The notes below the pieces were generated by a model. The model had not been told where the DNA came from. It saw only the letters and a list, made by a program, of their open reading frames with translations, and ran no database searches. Positions 23,875 to 35,110 of a stretch of 64,000 bases of DNA are shown piece after piece (position 1 is the first letter of the stretch; every line of letters begins with the position of its first letter). The stretch comes from Volvox africanus (Eukaryota; Chlorophyta; Chlorophyceae; Chlamydomonadales; Volvocaceae), in NCBI GenBank assembly GCA_030268105.1, contig BSDZ01000019.1, forward strand, positions 1,652,001-1,716,000, written 5' to 3'. The translations under genes and the position numbers were made by a program.

Positions 23875-23911
23875 ATTATCCCCCCTCCCGTATGCAGCGT
23901 CCTCGCTGCAT
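23875..23911 (-). promoter_or_regulatory. Polypurine tract and adjacent hairpin of gypsy X
   Basis: On the minus strand CGGGAGGGGGGATAAT directly precedes the 3' LTR and is the plus-strand primer tract. Next to it lies a perfect 8-bp inverted repeat, ATGCAGCG and CGCTGCAT around TCCT (23892-23911). The same pair follows every LTR of the family (29754, 36398, 43861, 52113) and the diverged element V (60068-60104). Confidence 0.85.
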
Positions 23912-23933
23912 CATACAGCATTGACTGCAGGGG

Positions 23934-26900
23934 TCATTGGGCTTGCGTGGCACGCTTGCGGGCTTCTTCGAGCAGAGGTTTCATGTCCTGTGAGAAGTTG
24001 CGTGCCGGTTCCCATGAGTTGTGCTCGTCGGTATATCCTGTCCACTTAACCAAGTACTCGTGTACTGTTCACTTACGTCGGTGTCGGCCCACACGACGCG
24101 CGCGATAATCTAACACCCGCTCCACATCGTAAAACTTCTGTTTACCAGTGATCCAGGTCTCGGGAACTGGTTCGATCGCTGCGGGGGCGTTAGCAGGCTC
24201 AGGGACGGGTTCCGTACCACGATACGGACGAACAAGCGATACGTGAAACGTGGGGTGAATGGTCATATCAGTGGGCAATGCAAGCTCCACAGCCACATTC
24301 CCAACCATGCGCACGACAGGATACGGACCAATCCAACGGGGTAAGAGTTTTCGGGATCCGTCGGCCAAGGAACGCAAGTTCTTGGTGCTTAGCAACACGA
24401 GTTGCCCCTCCGAAAACGTCACATCCTGCTTGGATTTGTTATAGTATTCCGTCGTTCGTTGCTGCGCCGCGTCCAAACACGACTTCGCGTCTGTGATTCG
24501 GGACATAAAAGACTTGGCAAAAAGTTTAGCAGCAGGCACGTTCACTTCCAACTCACGCCACACGGGTAGCGCGGGATGAAATCCGTAGTTAAGGAAGAAC
24601 GGACTTTTGCCTGTAGAGCGATTAACAGCATTGTTAAGCGCAAATTCTGCCGCAGTCAAATACGTATCCCAAACGAGTGGTGTGCGACCAGCATAATTGC
24701 GCAACATATCACCCAACGTGCGGTTTGTGCGTTCAGTTTGACCATCAGTCTGCGGGTGATACGCCGTGCTCAGGTTGACGCGCATGCCAACTAGCTTGCA
24801 GAGCGCTTCCCAAAACTTAGACGTGAACTGTCCACCGCGGTCCGAGATCACATTTTTGGGAATCCCGTGTAACCGAACCACATTATCGAAAAACAAACGT
24901 GCGGTTTGCTCAGCCGTGCAGGATGATGTGCATGGTGCTAGGTGAACCATCTTAGTCAGACGATCGACCATTACGAACACCGCATCGTATCCCCCCTCAG
25001 TTTTGGGCAGCGCGACTACGAAGTCCATGGAAACACTTTCCCAAGGCGCATCCGGGACAGGCAACGGTTGCAACAACCCATGGCCCTTACCGGACAAAGC
25101 CTTATTGCGCTGGCACAGACTGCATGTCTGGACGAAGTTCGCCGCATCCTTAGCCAAATGAGGCCACCAAAAGGAACGTTGCACCAAGTCGATCAATCGC
25201 TTGCTACCAGGGTGTCCTGCTAACGGGTCCTCGTGGAACCGCGCAAGGATGTCGTAGCGTAGCGCGTTGTCGTTCGGAACGACGATTTGCGTAGCTGCAC
25301 CCTCCGTCCGTAGCCAAAGGCCATTCTGCTTGCGAAGGTTTTCTACATTAGCCGGGTCCGCGAACCAGGCGTCTGCGCTGTAGGCAACCTTCAACCGCTC
25401 CGCGAGGTCCGTCGCGATCGGAACCTCCTCGCTACGCGGCCGCACGACGGGCGCTGCCAAAATTGCAGCGTGTAGCGACGGATGTCGACTGAGAGCATCG
25501 GCAATATTCAATTTACCAGAAATATACTCCCAGGTGCAGTTGAACCTAGCTAGATATTCCATCCACCTAGCTTGACGGCGGTTCAACGTCGGAACGCTTT
25601 GCAAAAACGTTAGGGGCTTGTGGTCAGTCTTTAAAGTAAACGGGCGTCCCTCGAGGTAACAGCGCCATTCCTTTAAAGCATGCAGCACGGCCAGAAGCTC
25701 CTGTTCCCCGGTGGTGTAGCGAATCTCCGCACCAGAAAACTTCTTACTCGTGAAGGCGATCGGTCGCCCTTCCTGTAACAATACAGCGCCGCTTCCAAAT
25801 ATTGAGGCATCAGACACTACCTCAACACGAAATGGCAACGAGTAATCAGGGAATGCAAGGGTGACATCTTCGGCAATGATTCGTTTGAGCTCTTCGAATG
25901 CCCGCTGGCATTGCGACGTCCACGACTCGAGCGAAACGAAAACGCCTTTGCGAGTTAAGTTAGTAAGCGGGGCCGCAATGATGGAATATTTTTCAATGAA
26001 CTTTCGGAAATAATTGGTCAAGCCAAGGAACTTACGCAGCTCCGTGAGGTTCTGAGGCGCGGGCCAATCGCGAACCACGGCGACCTTCCGCGGGTCCATC
26101 TTCACACCGGTGGCCGACACAATGTGGCCCAAATATTCCACCTGAGGCTGCGCCCAAAAGCATTTGGCGCGTTTAGCAAACAATTGCTCCCGCCTCATAA
26201 CGTCGAGCACGAGCCGCAAATGCTCCAAGTGCTCCTCGCGCGTCTTAGAATATACCAAGATGTCATCCAGGTAGCAAACAACGAACCTGTCGATAAACGG
26301 CCTAAACATTCGGTCCATAACCGCCTGAAACGTCGCAGGGGCATTAGTCAAACCAAATGATAGGACCGTATACTCAAAGTGACCGAAGGGCGTCCGAAAA
26401 GCGGTTTTCGGGATATCAGAGGCAGCGATGCGAATCTGATTGTAGCCCTGTTGTAAGTCAATTGAGGAAAAATAAGCCGAGCCCTTTAGCTTATCCAACA
26501 GGTCGTCAACGCGTGGCAAAGGGTAGCGATTTTTCACCGTATTCGCATTTAACCCCCGGTAATCAATGCACATGCGCAAGGTCCCATCCTTCTTACCGAC
26601 AAACAAAATCGGTGCAGAAAACGGGGATGTGCTGGGGCGTATCATACCCTTCGCGAGCAAATCCGTCACCTGGCGCTTTACCTCGTCCAGCTCCAATGGA
26701 CTCAACCTGTACATTGGCCGGGCTGTAGGCTGCGCTCCAGGCATGAGAGGGATTGTGTGATCAACAGGACGCATAGGTGGTAGGCCAGGGATATCTTTAA
26801 AGACGTCCTCATACTGCGACAGTAGGGCCTCAACCTCAGGATCCGCAGAAATCTGCGCGGTGGTGACACAACAGCTCACCCGCGGCCTTAAAAGCAGTCC

Positions 26901-27995
26901 GTGGGCACCCTTCCGTAACAAACGGACGGCCTCCTTACGCCCGACTAGCTCTGGTTCGATTCGCGCGGCCATTGCGGTCACAGTGAAATTAACCATAGGC
27001 ACCGCCTCAGTTTCGCCCTCCTTTGGTGTGACATGTTCGAACGACAGGAAAGGTACCTTAATCGACAGAGTACCCTTGCACATATGCAGGGTTGCGGTCT
27101 CCATGTCGATGCGCGCGCGGTACTGTCGTAATGTCGACGACCCCATTATGTACGGTGCAGTCTCTGCTAAGCCCTGCAGCACGTACGGCCGGGTCACAAC
27201 ACGCAAAGGGCCTAACGATAGGCTAAGGGTAATCCTGCCCACGATGGGATGCTTACCCCCGTCAGCAAGGGTAACCTGTGGACAATCAGACGACTCTGGG
27301 GGCAACCCCAGCGCATTCACCTCTGCGACAGAGATGAAGTCGTCGCTGGCACCGGTGTCAACAAGTGCCTTCAGAGTACGGCCATTCAAACCGATCTGAA
27401 CCACAGGGACACGGTTATCTACGAGCGACTGCCCAGCAGACAACGTCAGTGCACTTAAGGCGGGTCCGTAACCAACGGCACCCCCATCAGGAGCTTCGTA
27501 CCAAACGTCAACCGAGTAGGATAGGTGTGGCCACGGAGCCAACGTACCCTCCCGATCCACACCATTAAACAAAACGGTGCCCGGCTCGAACCGGTGGACA
27601 TGCCGCATACCCCTTAACGATGCCTCTGCCTTGCGCCGACAGAAAGCGGGGAGTAAAACACATGCGGCAGTGCCTGGATATTGACGCCTACACCTCCTGT
27701 ATATGGCCAACTGTTCCGACATCTCACGCAGAGACGAGGGGATGAACAAAACCACGTGGTTGGACAGATCGATAGACGACAGGGGACGGCGAGGTGTAAA
27801 CAAATTACACAACGGGTCGAAGCAGAGAAGTCCCGTGCGTCCGTCAAGCGTGATGCGTCGCGCAATGACTCGCTCGATGTGTCCAAGTACACAAGGCAAC
27901 AATGCCTTAACGGCTGGCCGTAAGGATGACCACCGACCACGCGTTAGTTCAGAAATCCCAGGTGGTGCCCCCTCCACAGGAACCCGGGCAAGCCC
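23934..27995 (-). pseudogene. pol: Gypsy X pol (protease-RT-RNase H-integrase-chromodomain), nonsense codon before chromodomain
   Basis: The frame is open from the codon after the gag UAG (27995) to a UGA at 24069-24071. The intact copies have CGA (Arg, in RKRTVHEYL) there, a C-to-T change at a CpG. The remaining 45 codons, encoding the chromodomain core YLVKWTGY, stay open to the normal stop at 23934-23936. All enzyme motifs are present upstream: DTGASD, YLDD, RNase H, HHCC and DDE. A truncated polyprotein without chromodomain would be made. The element is also split in gag, so it cannot be autonomous. Confidence 0.9.
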
Positions 27996-28932
27996 CTATT
28001 TCGGCTGAGGTACAAACGGCGGCATTAGAGGGCAATCCTTCGTGGAATGGTTCTCCGCACACCGTAGACAAACGTTGGCCAATTTTCGACGCTCGAATTT
28101 GGAACGATTGCAATTCCATTTTGGCATAAATGTGTCGTCCGTACGAGTACGCTTCGCGTTGGGGTCGGAACGCTGTGCAGCTGCCGACGACGGCGCACCA
28201 CCACGCTTCCTGTTCCTAGCTGGGTCCGAGCTCGGACCTGCTCCTCCTGTACCACGGACACCCGAGCTAGCGCCCCCGCGCGCCTTGCGTTGCCCGTTGC
28301 TGCGTCGCGTCGCGGCAGTAGGCGTGGGGCAGGTCGCGCCGAGGTCCTGGTCGAGAGCTACAGCTTCCCCAAGCGGATCCTGCACTTGCACGGCATTTGC
28401 ACGAGGGGCAGACTTGACTTCTTCCTCGCCGGCAAGAAGTCGTATCTCCGCGCCCTTAGCAAAAGCGACCAATGCGTCATACGACTTGATCTGCACTCCA
28501 ACCAAGTCAGTGGCGCACCATTTAGCCAAAAGTTTCGTTAGGCCTCGCCTAAACCAAAAGACACGCTCAGATTCGGTGAGGTCAGCAATGGGAGTCACAA
28601 GTGCTTCGAAGCGTGACTGGTACGCAGGTACATTTTCATCCCGACGCATGTGGTAGCTACCGGCTGCCAAAACGTTACGAGCTTCCACATCGCGTGCTTG
28701 AACCTCAGTAGCGAATCGTGCGAGCAAAGCGGCGACTAACTCGTCAAAAGTATAGCTGCCCCGGGCGTTGGTCCAATTGCGATACCAGTCCTTCGCTGCG
28801 CCCTCGAGGGTGTTACCAACGAAGAGACACCTGATACCGTCATTATCGCCACCATGAACAGCTTGGAGGTACTTTTTAGCGTCACGCACGTACGCACAAG
28901 TTGCATCGGCTATGCTATGCCCTGGTGTCTTG
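27996..28932 (-). pseudogene. gag: Gypsy X gag, C-terminal part (split by nested insertion)
   Basis: Minus strand, ends in the same UAG as other copies. It encodes the capsid region (GNTLEGAAKDWYRNW), a basic Ser/Gly-rich tail and the zinc knuckle NVCLRCAENHSTKDC. At 28932 the frame runs into the LTR of the nested Y array. The N-terminal 100 or so codons are at 50519-50822. Gag forms the particle and binds RNA. Confidence 0.92.
28928..28932. repeat. Target duplication TCTTG, left copy
   Basis: TCTTG precedes LTR-b and recurs at 50519-50523 after the last bases of LTR-d, joining the two halves of gag X. Five bp is the usual duplication for Ty3/gypsy integrases. Confidence 0.93.
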
Positions 28933-29753
28933 TGTTGTACCTCTCGTTCGCGTTTGCTCATGAGTATCTGCACGTCTGGAGACTATCGACACCGATGCGC
29001 GAGCACTTGCAAGTACAGCAAGGCAAGCGAGAGCAAACAGAGACAGCGGAAGACTTCAAGACGAAGAGAGATATAACTTACAGTATTACGGATCAGAACG
29101 ATGCAATGGACGAAATCGCCGTCAGCGCCGGAAGCAAGCAATCATCACGCGGCGGTGATTAGCGAAGTTCAGGCTTTAGCTCGGGCTAAGTAGGATATCG
29201 TATAGCAAAAGTAATGTAGAACACACAAGTGTTCTCCGGTATCCAATGTCTAGCTTAGCCGTCCTCGCATCTGTTATACTCGCAGCATCGCAATGCCGTA
29301 CGATTCACATCAGGAGGCCGATCCTAGATGTGACAACCCTACTGCGTCTAGGCGATGTCTACGCATAACAACGTGTAAGCCTTCCCGGCATTCGCATGAT
29401 GCAAGGGTCCGGATAACGATATCCGGTTGCAGGGCATGCATCGCGACGAGTGCGGCGCTCTCAACGTGTGCTTTAATGAAGTAATATTATATCAGATAAT
29501 ATTACTTATCGTTTTGTAGCACGAGCATAATGCGCACTTCAATGCTTCGGTTATTCATGCATGCTAGGCGGATTTGCCATGATGCGATGTCGCGATGGAT
29601 CAATGACAACATGCCAGATGCATATATAAATGTATGCGAATACATTTATATCATGCAGATTCATTCATATGTAATGCGTTCATCACAAAAGCACTTCGAC
29701 TCATAGGATCACGTCGACCTACGCGTCGGCGGGAAATGAACCGTAGCACAACA
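28933..29753 (-). repeat. LTR-b: 3' LTR of gypsy Y1
   Basis: 821 bp with TG...CA termini. It is almost identical to LTR-c and LTR-d. One visible difference is GCGCGAGC near 29000, where LTR-c and LTR-d have GCACGAGC. High identity implies a recent insertion. Confidence 0.95.
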
Positions 29754-29790
29754 ATTATCCCCCCTCCCGTATGCAGCGTCCTCGCTGCAT
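29754..29790 (-). promoter_or_regulatory. Polypurine tract and hairpin of gypsy Y1
   Basis: The minus strand reads CGGGAGGGGGGATAAT up to the LTR. The perfect inverted repeat ATGCAGCG/CGCTGCAT lies at 29771-29790. Pol ends 23 nt upstream of it on the minus strand. Confidence 0.85.
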
Positions 29791-29812
29791 CATACAGCAT
29801 CGACTGCAGGGG

Positions 29813-32800
29813 TCATTGGGCTTGTGTGGCACGTTTGCGGGCTTCTTCGAGCAGGGGTTTCATGTCCTGTGAGAAGTTGTGTGCCGGTTCCCATGAGTTG
29901 TGCTCGTCGGTATACCCTGTCCACTTAACCAAGTACTCGTGTACTGTTCGCTTACGTCGGTGTCGGCCCACACGACGCGCGCGATAGTCTAACACCCGCT
30001 CCACATCGTAAAACTTCTGTTTACCAGCGATCCAGGTCTCGGGAACTGGTTCGATCGCTGCGGGGGCGTTAGCAGGCTCAGGGACGGGTTCCGTACCACG
30101 ATACGGACGAACAAGCGATACGTGAAACGTGGGGTGAATGGTCATATCAGCGGGCAATGCAAGCTCCACAGCCACATTCCCAACCATGCGCATGACAGGA
30201 TACGGACCAATCCAGCGGGGTAAGAGTTTTCGGGATCCGTCGGCCAAGGAACGCAAGTTCTTGGTGCTTAGCAACACGAGTTGCCCTTCCGAAAACGTCA
30301 CATCCTGCTTAGATTTGTTATAGTATTCCATCGTTCGTTGCTGCGCCGCGTCCAAACACGACTTCGCGTCTGTGATTCGGGACATAAAAGACTTGGCAAA
30401 AAGTTTAGCAGCAGGCACGTTCACTTCCAACTCACGCCACACGGGTAGCGCGGGATGAAACCCGTAGTTAAGAAAGAACGGACTTTTGCCTGTAGAGCGG
30501 TTAACAGCGTTGTTAAGCGCGAATTCTGCCGCAGTCAAATATGTATCCCAAACAAGTGGTGTGCGACCAGCATAATTGCGCAACATATCACCCAACGTGC
30601 GGTTTGTGCGTTCGGTTTGACCATCAGTCTGCGGGTGATACGCCGTGCTCAGGTTGACGCGCATGCCAACTAGTTTGCAGAGCGCTTCCCAAAACTTAGA
30701 CGTGAACTGTCCACCGCGGTCCGAGATCACATTTTTGGGAATCCCGTGTAACCGAACCACATTATCGAAAAACAAACGTGCGGTTTGCTCAGCCGTGCAG
30801 GATGATGTGCATGGTGCTAGGTGAACCATCTTAGTCAGACGATCGACCATTACGAACACCGCATCGTATCCCCCCTCAGTTTTGGGCAGCGCGACTACGA
30901 AGTCCATGGAAACACTTTCCCAAGGCGCATCCGGGACAGGCAACGGTTGCAACAACCCATGGCCCTTACCGGACAAAGCCTTATTGCGCTGGCACAGACT
31001 GCATGTCTGGACGAAGTTCGCCGCATCCTTAGCCAAACGAGGCCACCAAAAGGAACGTTGCACCAAGTCGATCAATCGCTTGCTACCAGGGTGTCCTGCT
31101 AACGGGTCCTCGTGGAACCGCGCAAGGATGTCGTAGCGTAGCGCGTTGTCGTTCGGAACGACGATTTGCGTAGCTGCACCCTCCGTCCGTAGCCAAAGGC
31201 CATTCTGCTTGCGAAGGTTTTCTACATTAGCCGGGTCCGCGAACCAGGCGTCTGCGCTGTAGGCAACCTTCAACCGCTCCGCGAGGTCCGTCGCGATCGG
31301 AACCTCCTCGCTACGCGGCCGCACGACGGGCGCTGCCAAAATTGCAGCGTGTAGCGACGGATGTCGACTGAGAGCATCGGCAATATTCAATTTACCAGAA
31401 ATATACTCCCAGGTGCAGTTGAACCTAGCTAGATATTCCATCCACCTAGCTTGACGGCGGTTCAACGTCGGAACGCTTTGCAAAAACGTTAGGGGCTTAT
31501 GGTCAGTCTTTAAAGTAAACGGGCGTCCCTCGAGGTAACAGCGCCATTCCTTTAAAGCATGCAGCACGGCCAGAAGCTCCTGTTCCCCGGTGGTGTAGCG
31601 AATCTCCGCACCAGAAAACTTCTTACTCGTGAAGGCGATCGGTCGCCCTTCCTGTAACAATACAGCGCCGCTTCCAAATATTGAGGCATCAGACACTACC
31701 TCAACACGAAATGGCAACGAGTAATCGGGGAATGCAAGGGTGACATCTTCGGCAACGATTCGTTTGAGCTCTTCGAATGCCCGCTGGCATTGCGGCGTCC
31801 ACGACTCGAGCGAAACGAAAACGCCTTTGCGAGTTAAGTTAGTAAGCGGGGCCGCAATGATGGAATATTTTTCAATGAACTTCCGGAAATAATTGGTCAA
31901 GCCAAGGAACTTACGCAGCTCCGTGAGGTTCTGAGGCGCGGGCCAATCGCGAACCACGGCGACCTTCCGCGGGTCCATCTTCACACCGGTGGCCGACACA
32001 ATGTGGCCCAAATATTCCACCTGAGGCTGCGCCCAAAAGCATTTGGCGCGTTTAGCAAACAATTGCTCCCGCCTCATAACGTCGAGCACGAGCCGCAGAT
32101 GCTCCAAGTGCTCCTCGCGCGTCTTAGAATATACCAAGATGTCATCCAGGTAGCAAACAACGAACCTGTCGATAAACGGCCTAAACATTCGGTCCATAAC
32201 CGCCTGAAACGTCGCAGGGGCATTAGTCAAACCAAACGATAGGACCGTATACTCAAAGTGACCAAAGGGCGTCCGAAAAGCGGTTTTCGGGATATCAGAG
32301 GCAGCGATGCGAATCTGATTGTAGCCCTGTTGTAAGTCAATTGAGGAAAAATAAGCCGAGCCCTTCAGCTTATCCAACAGGTCGTCAACGCGTGGCAAAG
32401 GGTAGCGATTTTTCACCGTATTCGCATTTAACCCCCGGTAATCAATGCACATGCGCAAGGTCCCATCCTTCTTACCGACAAACAAAATCGGTGCAGAATA
32501 CGGGGATGTGCTGGGGCGTATCATACCCTTCGCGAGCAAATCCGTCACCTGGCGCTTCACCTCGTCCAGTTCCAATGGACTCAACCTGTACATTGGCCGG
32601 GCCGTAGGCTGCGCTCCAGGCATGAGAGGGATTGTGTGATCAACAGGACGCATAGGTGGTAGCCCAGGGATATCTTTAAAGACGTCCTCATACTGCGACA
32701 GTAGGGCCTCAACCTCAGGATCCACAGAAATCTGCGCGGTGGTGACACAACAGCTCACCCGCGGCCTTAAAAGCAGTCCGTGGGCACCCTTCCGTAACAA

Positions 32801-33874
32801 ACGGACGGCCTCCTTACGCCCGACTAGCTCTGGTTCGATTCGCGCGGCCATTGCGGTCACAGCGAAATTAACCATAGGCACCGCCTCAGTTTCGCCCCCC
32901 TTTGGTGTGACATGTTCGAACGACAGGAAAGGTACCTTAATCGACAGAGTACCCTTGCACATATGCAGGGTTGCGGTCTCCATGTCGATGCGCGCGCGGT
33001 ACTGTCGTAATGTCGACGACCCCATTATGTACGGTGCAGTCTCTGCTAAGCCCTGCAGCATGTACGGCCGGGTCACAACACGCAAAGGGCCTAACGATAG
33101 GCTAAGGGTAATCCTGCCCACGATGGGATGCTTACCCCCGTCAGCAAGGGTAACCTGTGTACAATCAGACGACTCTGGGGACAACCCCAGCGCATTCACC
33201 TCTGCGACAGAGATGAAGTCGTCACTGGCACCGGTGTCAACAAGTGCCTTCAGAGTACGGCCATTCAAACCGATCTGAACCACAGGGACACGGTTATCTA
33301 CGAGCGACTGCCCAGCAGACAACGTCAGTGCACTTAGGGCGGGTCCGTAACCAACGGCACCCCCGTCAGGAGCTTCGTACCAAACGTCAACCGAGTAGGA
33401 TAGGTGTGGCCACGGAGCCAGCGTACCCTCCCGATCCACACCATTAAACAAAACGGTGCCCGGCTCGAACCGGTGGACATGCCGCATACCCCTTAACAAT
33501 GCCTCTGCCTTGCGCCGACAGAAAGCAGGGAGTAATACACATGCGGCAGTGCCTGGATATTGACGCCTACATCTCCTGTATATGGCCAACTGTTCCGACA
33601 TCTCACGCAGAGACGAGGGGATGAACAAAACCACGTGGTTAGACAGATCGATAGACGACAGGGGACGGCGAGGTGTAAACAAATTACACAACGGGTCGAA
33701 GCAGAGAAGTCCCGTGCGTCCGTCAAGCGTGATGCGTCGCGCAATGACTCGCTCGATGTGTCCAAGTACACAAGGCAACAATGCCTTAACGGCTGGCCGT
33801 AAGGATGACCACCGACCACGCGTTAGTTCAGAAAACCCAGGTAGAGCCCCCTCCGCAGGAACCCGGGCAAGCCC
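29813..33874 (-). CDS. pol: Gypsy Y1 pol polyprotein (intact chromovirus)
   Basis: The frame is continuous with gag across one UAG (33875-33877) and has 1353 sense codons after it. Counting from that stop: an unassigned 150-residue N-terminal domain ([25 protein letters not shown]); retropepsin VDTGASD at about 212; RT with Asp513 and YLDD at 575-578; RNase H Asp729, Glu766, Asp791 and Asp833; integrase zinc residues His921, His928, Cys958 and Cys961; catalytic Asp991, Asp1052 and Glu1088 (D,D35E spacing exact); and a chromodomain near 1286-1335 ([14 protein letters not shown]). Order RT-RNase H-integrase-chromodomain defines a Ty3/gypsy chromovirus. No AUG follows the stop early, so translation probably depends on readthrough from gag. 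No defect is seen. Confidence 0.95.
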   Translation of the reverse strand, partial: GLARVPAEGALPGFSELTRGRWSSLRPAVKALLPCVLGHIERVIARRITLDGRTGLLCFDPLCNLFTPRRPLSSIDLSNHVVLFIPSSLREMSEQLAIYRRCRRQYPGTAACVLLPAFCRRKAEALLRGMRHVHRFEPGTVLFNGVDREGTLAPWPHLSYSVDVWYEAPDGGAVGYGPALSALTLSAGQSLVDNRVPVVQIGLNGRTLKALVDTGASDDFISVAEVNALGLSPESSDCTQVTLADGGKHPIVGRITLSLSLGPLRVVTRPYMLQGLAETAPYIMGSSTLRQYRARIDMETATLHMCKGTLSIKVPFLSFEHVTPKGGETEAVPMVNFAVTAMAARIEPELVGRKEAVRLLRKGAHGLLLRPRVSCCVTTAQISVDPEVEALLSQYEDVFKDIPGLPPMRPVDHTIPLMPGAQPTARPMYRLSPLELDEVKRQVTDLLAKGMIRPSTSPYSAPILFVGKKDGTLRMCIDYRGLNANTVKNRYPLPRVDDLLDKLKGSAYFSSIDLQQGYNQIRIAASDIPKTAFRTPFGHFEYTVLSFGLTNAPATFQAVMDRMFRPFIDRFVVCYLDDILVYSKTREEHLEHLRLVLDVMRREQLFAKRAKCFWAQPQVEYLGHIVSATGVKMDPRKVAVVRDWPAPQNLTELRKFLGLTNYFRKFIEKYSIIAAPLTNLTRKGVFVSLESWTPQCQRAFEELKRIVAEDVTLAFPDYSLPFRVEVVSDASIFGSGAVLLQEGRPIAFTSKKFSGAEIRYTTGEQELLAVLHALKEWRCYLEGRPFTLKTDHKPLTFLQSVPTLNRRQARWMEYLARFNCTWEYISGKLNIADALSRHPSLHAAILAAPVVRPRSEEVPIATDLAERLKVAYSADAWFADPANVENLRKQNGLWLRTEGAATQIVVPNDNALRYDILARFHEDPLAGHPGSKRLIDLVQRSFWWPRLAKDAANFVQTCSLCQRNKALSGKGHGLLQPLPVPDAPWESVSMDFVVALPKTEGGYDAVFVMVDRLTKMVHLAPCTSSCTAEQTARLFFDNVVRLHGIPKNVISDRGGQFTSKFWEALCKLVGMRVNLSTAYHPQTDGQTERTNRTLGDMLRNYAGRTPLVWDTYLTAAEFALNNAVNRSTGKSPFFLNYGFHPALPVWRELEVNVPAAKLFAKSFMSRITDAKSCLDAAQQRTMEYYNKSKQDVTFSEGQLVLLSTKNLRSLADGSRKLLPRWIGPYPVMRMVGNVAVELALPADMTIHPTFHVSLVRPYRGTEPVPEPANAPAAIEPVPETWIAGKQKFYDVERVLDYRARRVGRHRRKRTVHEYLVKWTGYTDEHNSWEPAHNFSQDMKPLLEEARKRATQAQ

Positions 33875-33877
33875 CTA
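33836..33877 (-). promoter_or_regulatory. Candidate gag-pol stop-codon readthrough signal (Y1)
   Basis: In element orientation CCG AAA UAG GGG CUU is followed, after a 7-nt spacer, by CCCGGGU. This can pair with ACCUGGG across an 18-nt loop (33861-33867 with 33836-33842). The same UAG, spacer and stem occur in X, Y2, Z and W. Gag and pol are in the same frame on both sides. The layout resembles the gammaretroviral UAG plus downstream pseudoknot, which has an 8-nt spacer. Function is inferred. Confidence 0.7.
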
Positions 33878-35110
33878 TTTCGGCTGAGGTACAAACGGCG
33901 GCATTAGAGGGCAATCCTTCGTAGAATGGCTCTCCGCACACCGTAGACAAACGTTGGCCAATTTTCGACGCTCGAATTCGGAACGATTGCAATTCCATTT
34001 TGGCATAAATGTGTCGTCCGTACGAGTACGCTTCGCGTTGGGGTCGGAACGCTGTGCGGCTGCCGACGACGGCGCACCACCACGCTTCCTGTTCCTAGCT
34101 GGGTCCGAGCTCGGACCTGCCCCTCCTGTACCACGGACACCCGAGCTAGCGCCCCCGCGCGCCTTGCGTTGCCCGTTGCTGCGTCGCGTCGCGGCAGTAG
34201 GCGTGGGGCGGGTCACGCCGAGGTCCTGGTCGAGAGCCACAGCTTCCCCAAGCGGATCCTGCACTTGCACGGCATTTGCACGAGGGGCAGACTTAACTTC
34301 TTCCTCGCCGGCAAGAAGTCGTATCTCCGCGCCCTTAGCAAAAGCGACCAACGCGTCATACGACTTGATCTGCGCTCCAACCAAGTCAGTGGCGCACCAT
34401 TTAGCCAAAAGTTTCGTTAGGCCTCGCCTAAACCAAAAGACACGCTCAGATTCGGTGAGGTCAGCAATGGGAGTCACAAGTGCTTCAAAGCGTGACTGGT
34501 ACGCAGGTACATTTTCATCCCGACGCATGTGGTAGCTACCCGCTGCCAAAACGTTACGAGCTTCCACATCGCGTGCTTGAACCTCAGTAGCGAATCGTGC
34601 GAGCAAAGCGGCGACTAACTCGTCAAAAGTATAGCTGCCCCGGGCGTTGGTCCAATTGCGATACCAGTCCTTCGCTGCGCCCTCGAGGGTGTTACCAACG
34701 AAGAGACACCTGATACCGTCATTATCGCCACCATGACCAGCTTGGAGGTACTTTTTAGCGTCACGCACGTACGCACGAGTTGCATCGGCTATGCTATGCC
34801 CTGGTGTCTTGTCGGTCAGCGAAATATTGAGCCTAGGAACGGGAATCGACAATCTCATCACCTCAGGGATGTCATCATGCCCTCGAGCTTGAGGTAATGG
34901 CAGAACCCTTGGTCCAGCAGTATTGTCCATATTCGTGTTCACTGCTGAATGCGGCACAATTAAGTGAGCAGGGGTCTGAAGGAAAAGGGGCTCTTGAGTG
35001 GCTCGCGCGCCAACAGTCTCAAGACCTCTATCCGGCGCTCTAGCAGCTACAACGAAATCGGGTTGGCTAGCTAGGCTAGTGTGCGGCGTATCGTCGTGTT
35101 CCGCGGACAT
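33875..35110 (-). CDS. gag: Gypsy Y1 gag
   Basis: 411 residues starting MSAEHDDTPHTSL. The capsid-like core includes HSIADATRAYVRDAKKYL and KDWYRNWTNARGSYTF. A basic, Arg/Gly/Ser-rich region (about 310-360) is followed by a C-terminal zinc knuckle CLRCAESHSTKDC, spaced CX2CX3HX4C rather than the usual CX2CX4HX4C. It ends with UAG in frame with pol. It packages element RNA and forms cytoplasmic particles by family analogy. Confidence 0.93.
   Translation of the reverse strand: MSAEHDDTPHTSLASQPDFVVAARAPDRGLETVGARATQEPLFLQTPAHLIVPHSAVNTNMDNTAGPRVLPLPQARGHDDIPEVMRLSIPVPRLNISLTDKTPGHSIADATRAYVRDAKKYLQAGHGGDNDGIRCLFVGNTLEGAAKDWYRNWTNARGSYTFDELVAALLARFATEVQARDVEARNVLAAGSYHMRRDENVPAYQSRFEALVTPIADLTESERVFWFRRGLTKLLAKWCATDLVGAQIKSYDALVAFAKGAEIRLLAGEEEVKSAPRANAVQVQDPLGEAVALDQDLGVTRPTPTAATRRSNGQRKARGGASSGVRGTGGAGPSSDPARNRKRGGAPSSAAAQRSDPNAKRTRTDDTFMPKWNCNRSEFERRKLANVCLRCAESHSTKDCPLMPPFVPQPK

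Larger units (their letters stand above)
23051..28932 (-). mobile_element. Gypsy element X, downstream part (3' LTR, pol, C-terminal gag)
   Basis: Chromovirus on the minus strand. Its 3' LTR is 23051-23874. The interior runs to 28932, where gag is cut by another insertion. The missing upstream part of gag, the leader and the 5' LTR lie 21.6 kb away at 50519-52112. The 5-bp sequence TCTTG stands on both sides of the interruption (28928-28932 and 50519-50523). Confidence 0.92.

Noticed and set aside
26860..27399. 179-residue + strand frame repeated in each gypsy copy
   Set aside because: It is an antisense shadow of the protease region of pol.
28042..28656. 190-200 residue + strand Arg-rich frame opposite gag
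   Set aside because: It is an antisense shadow of gag produced by GC-rich codons; no start context or homology.
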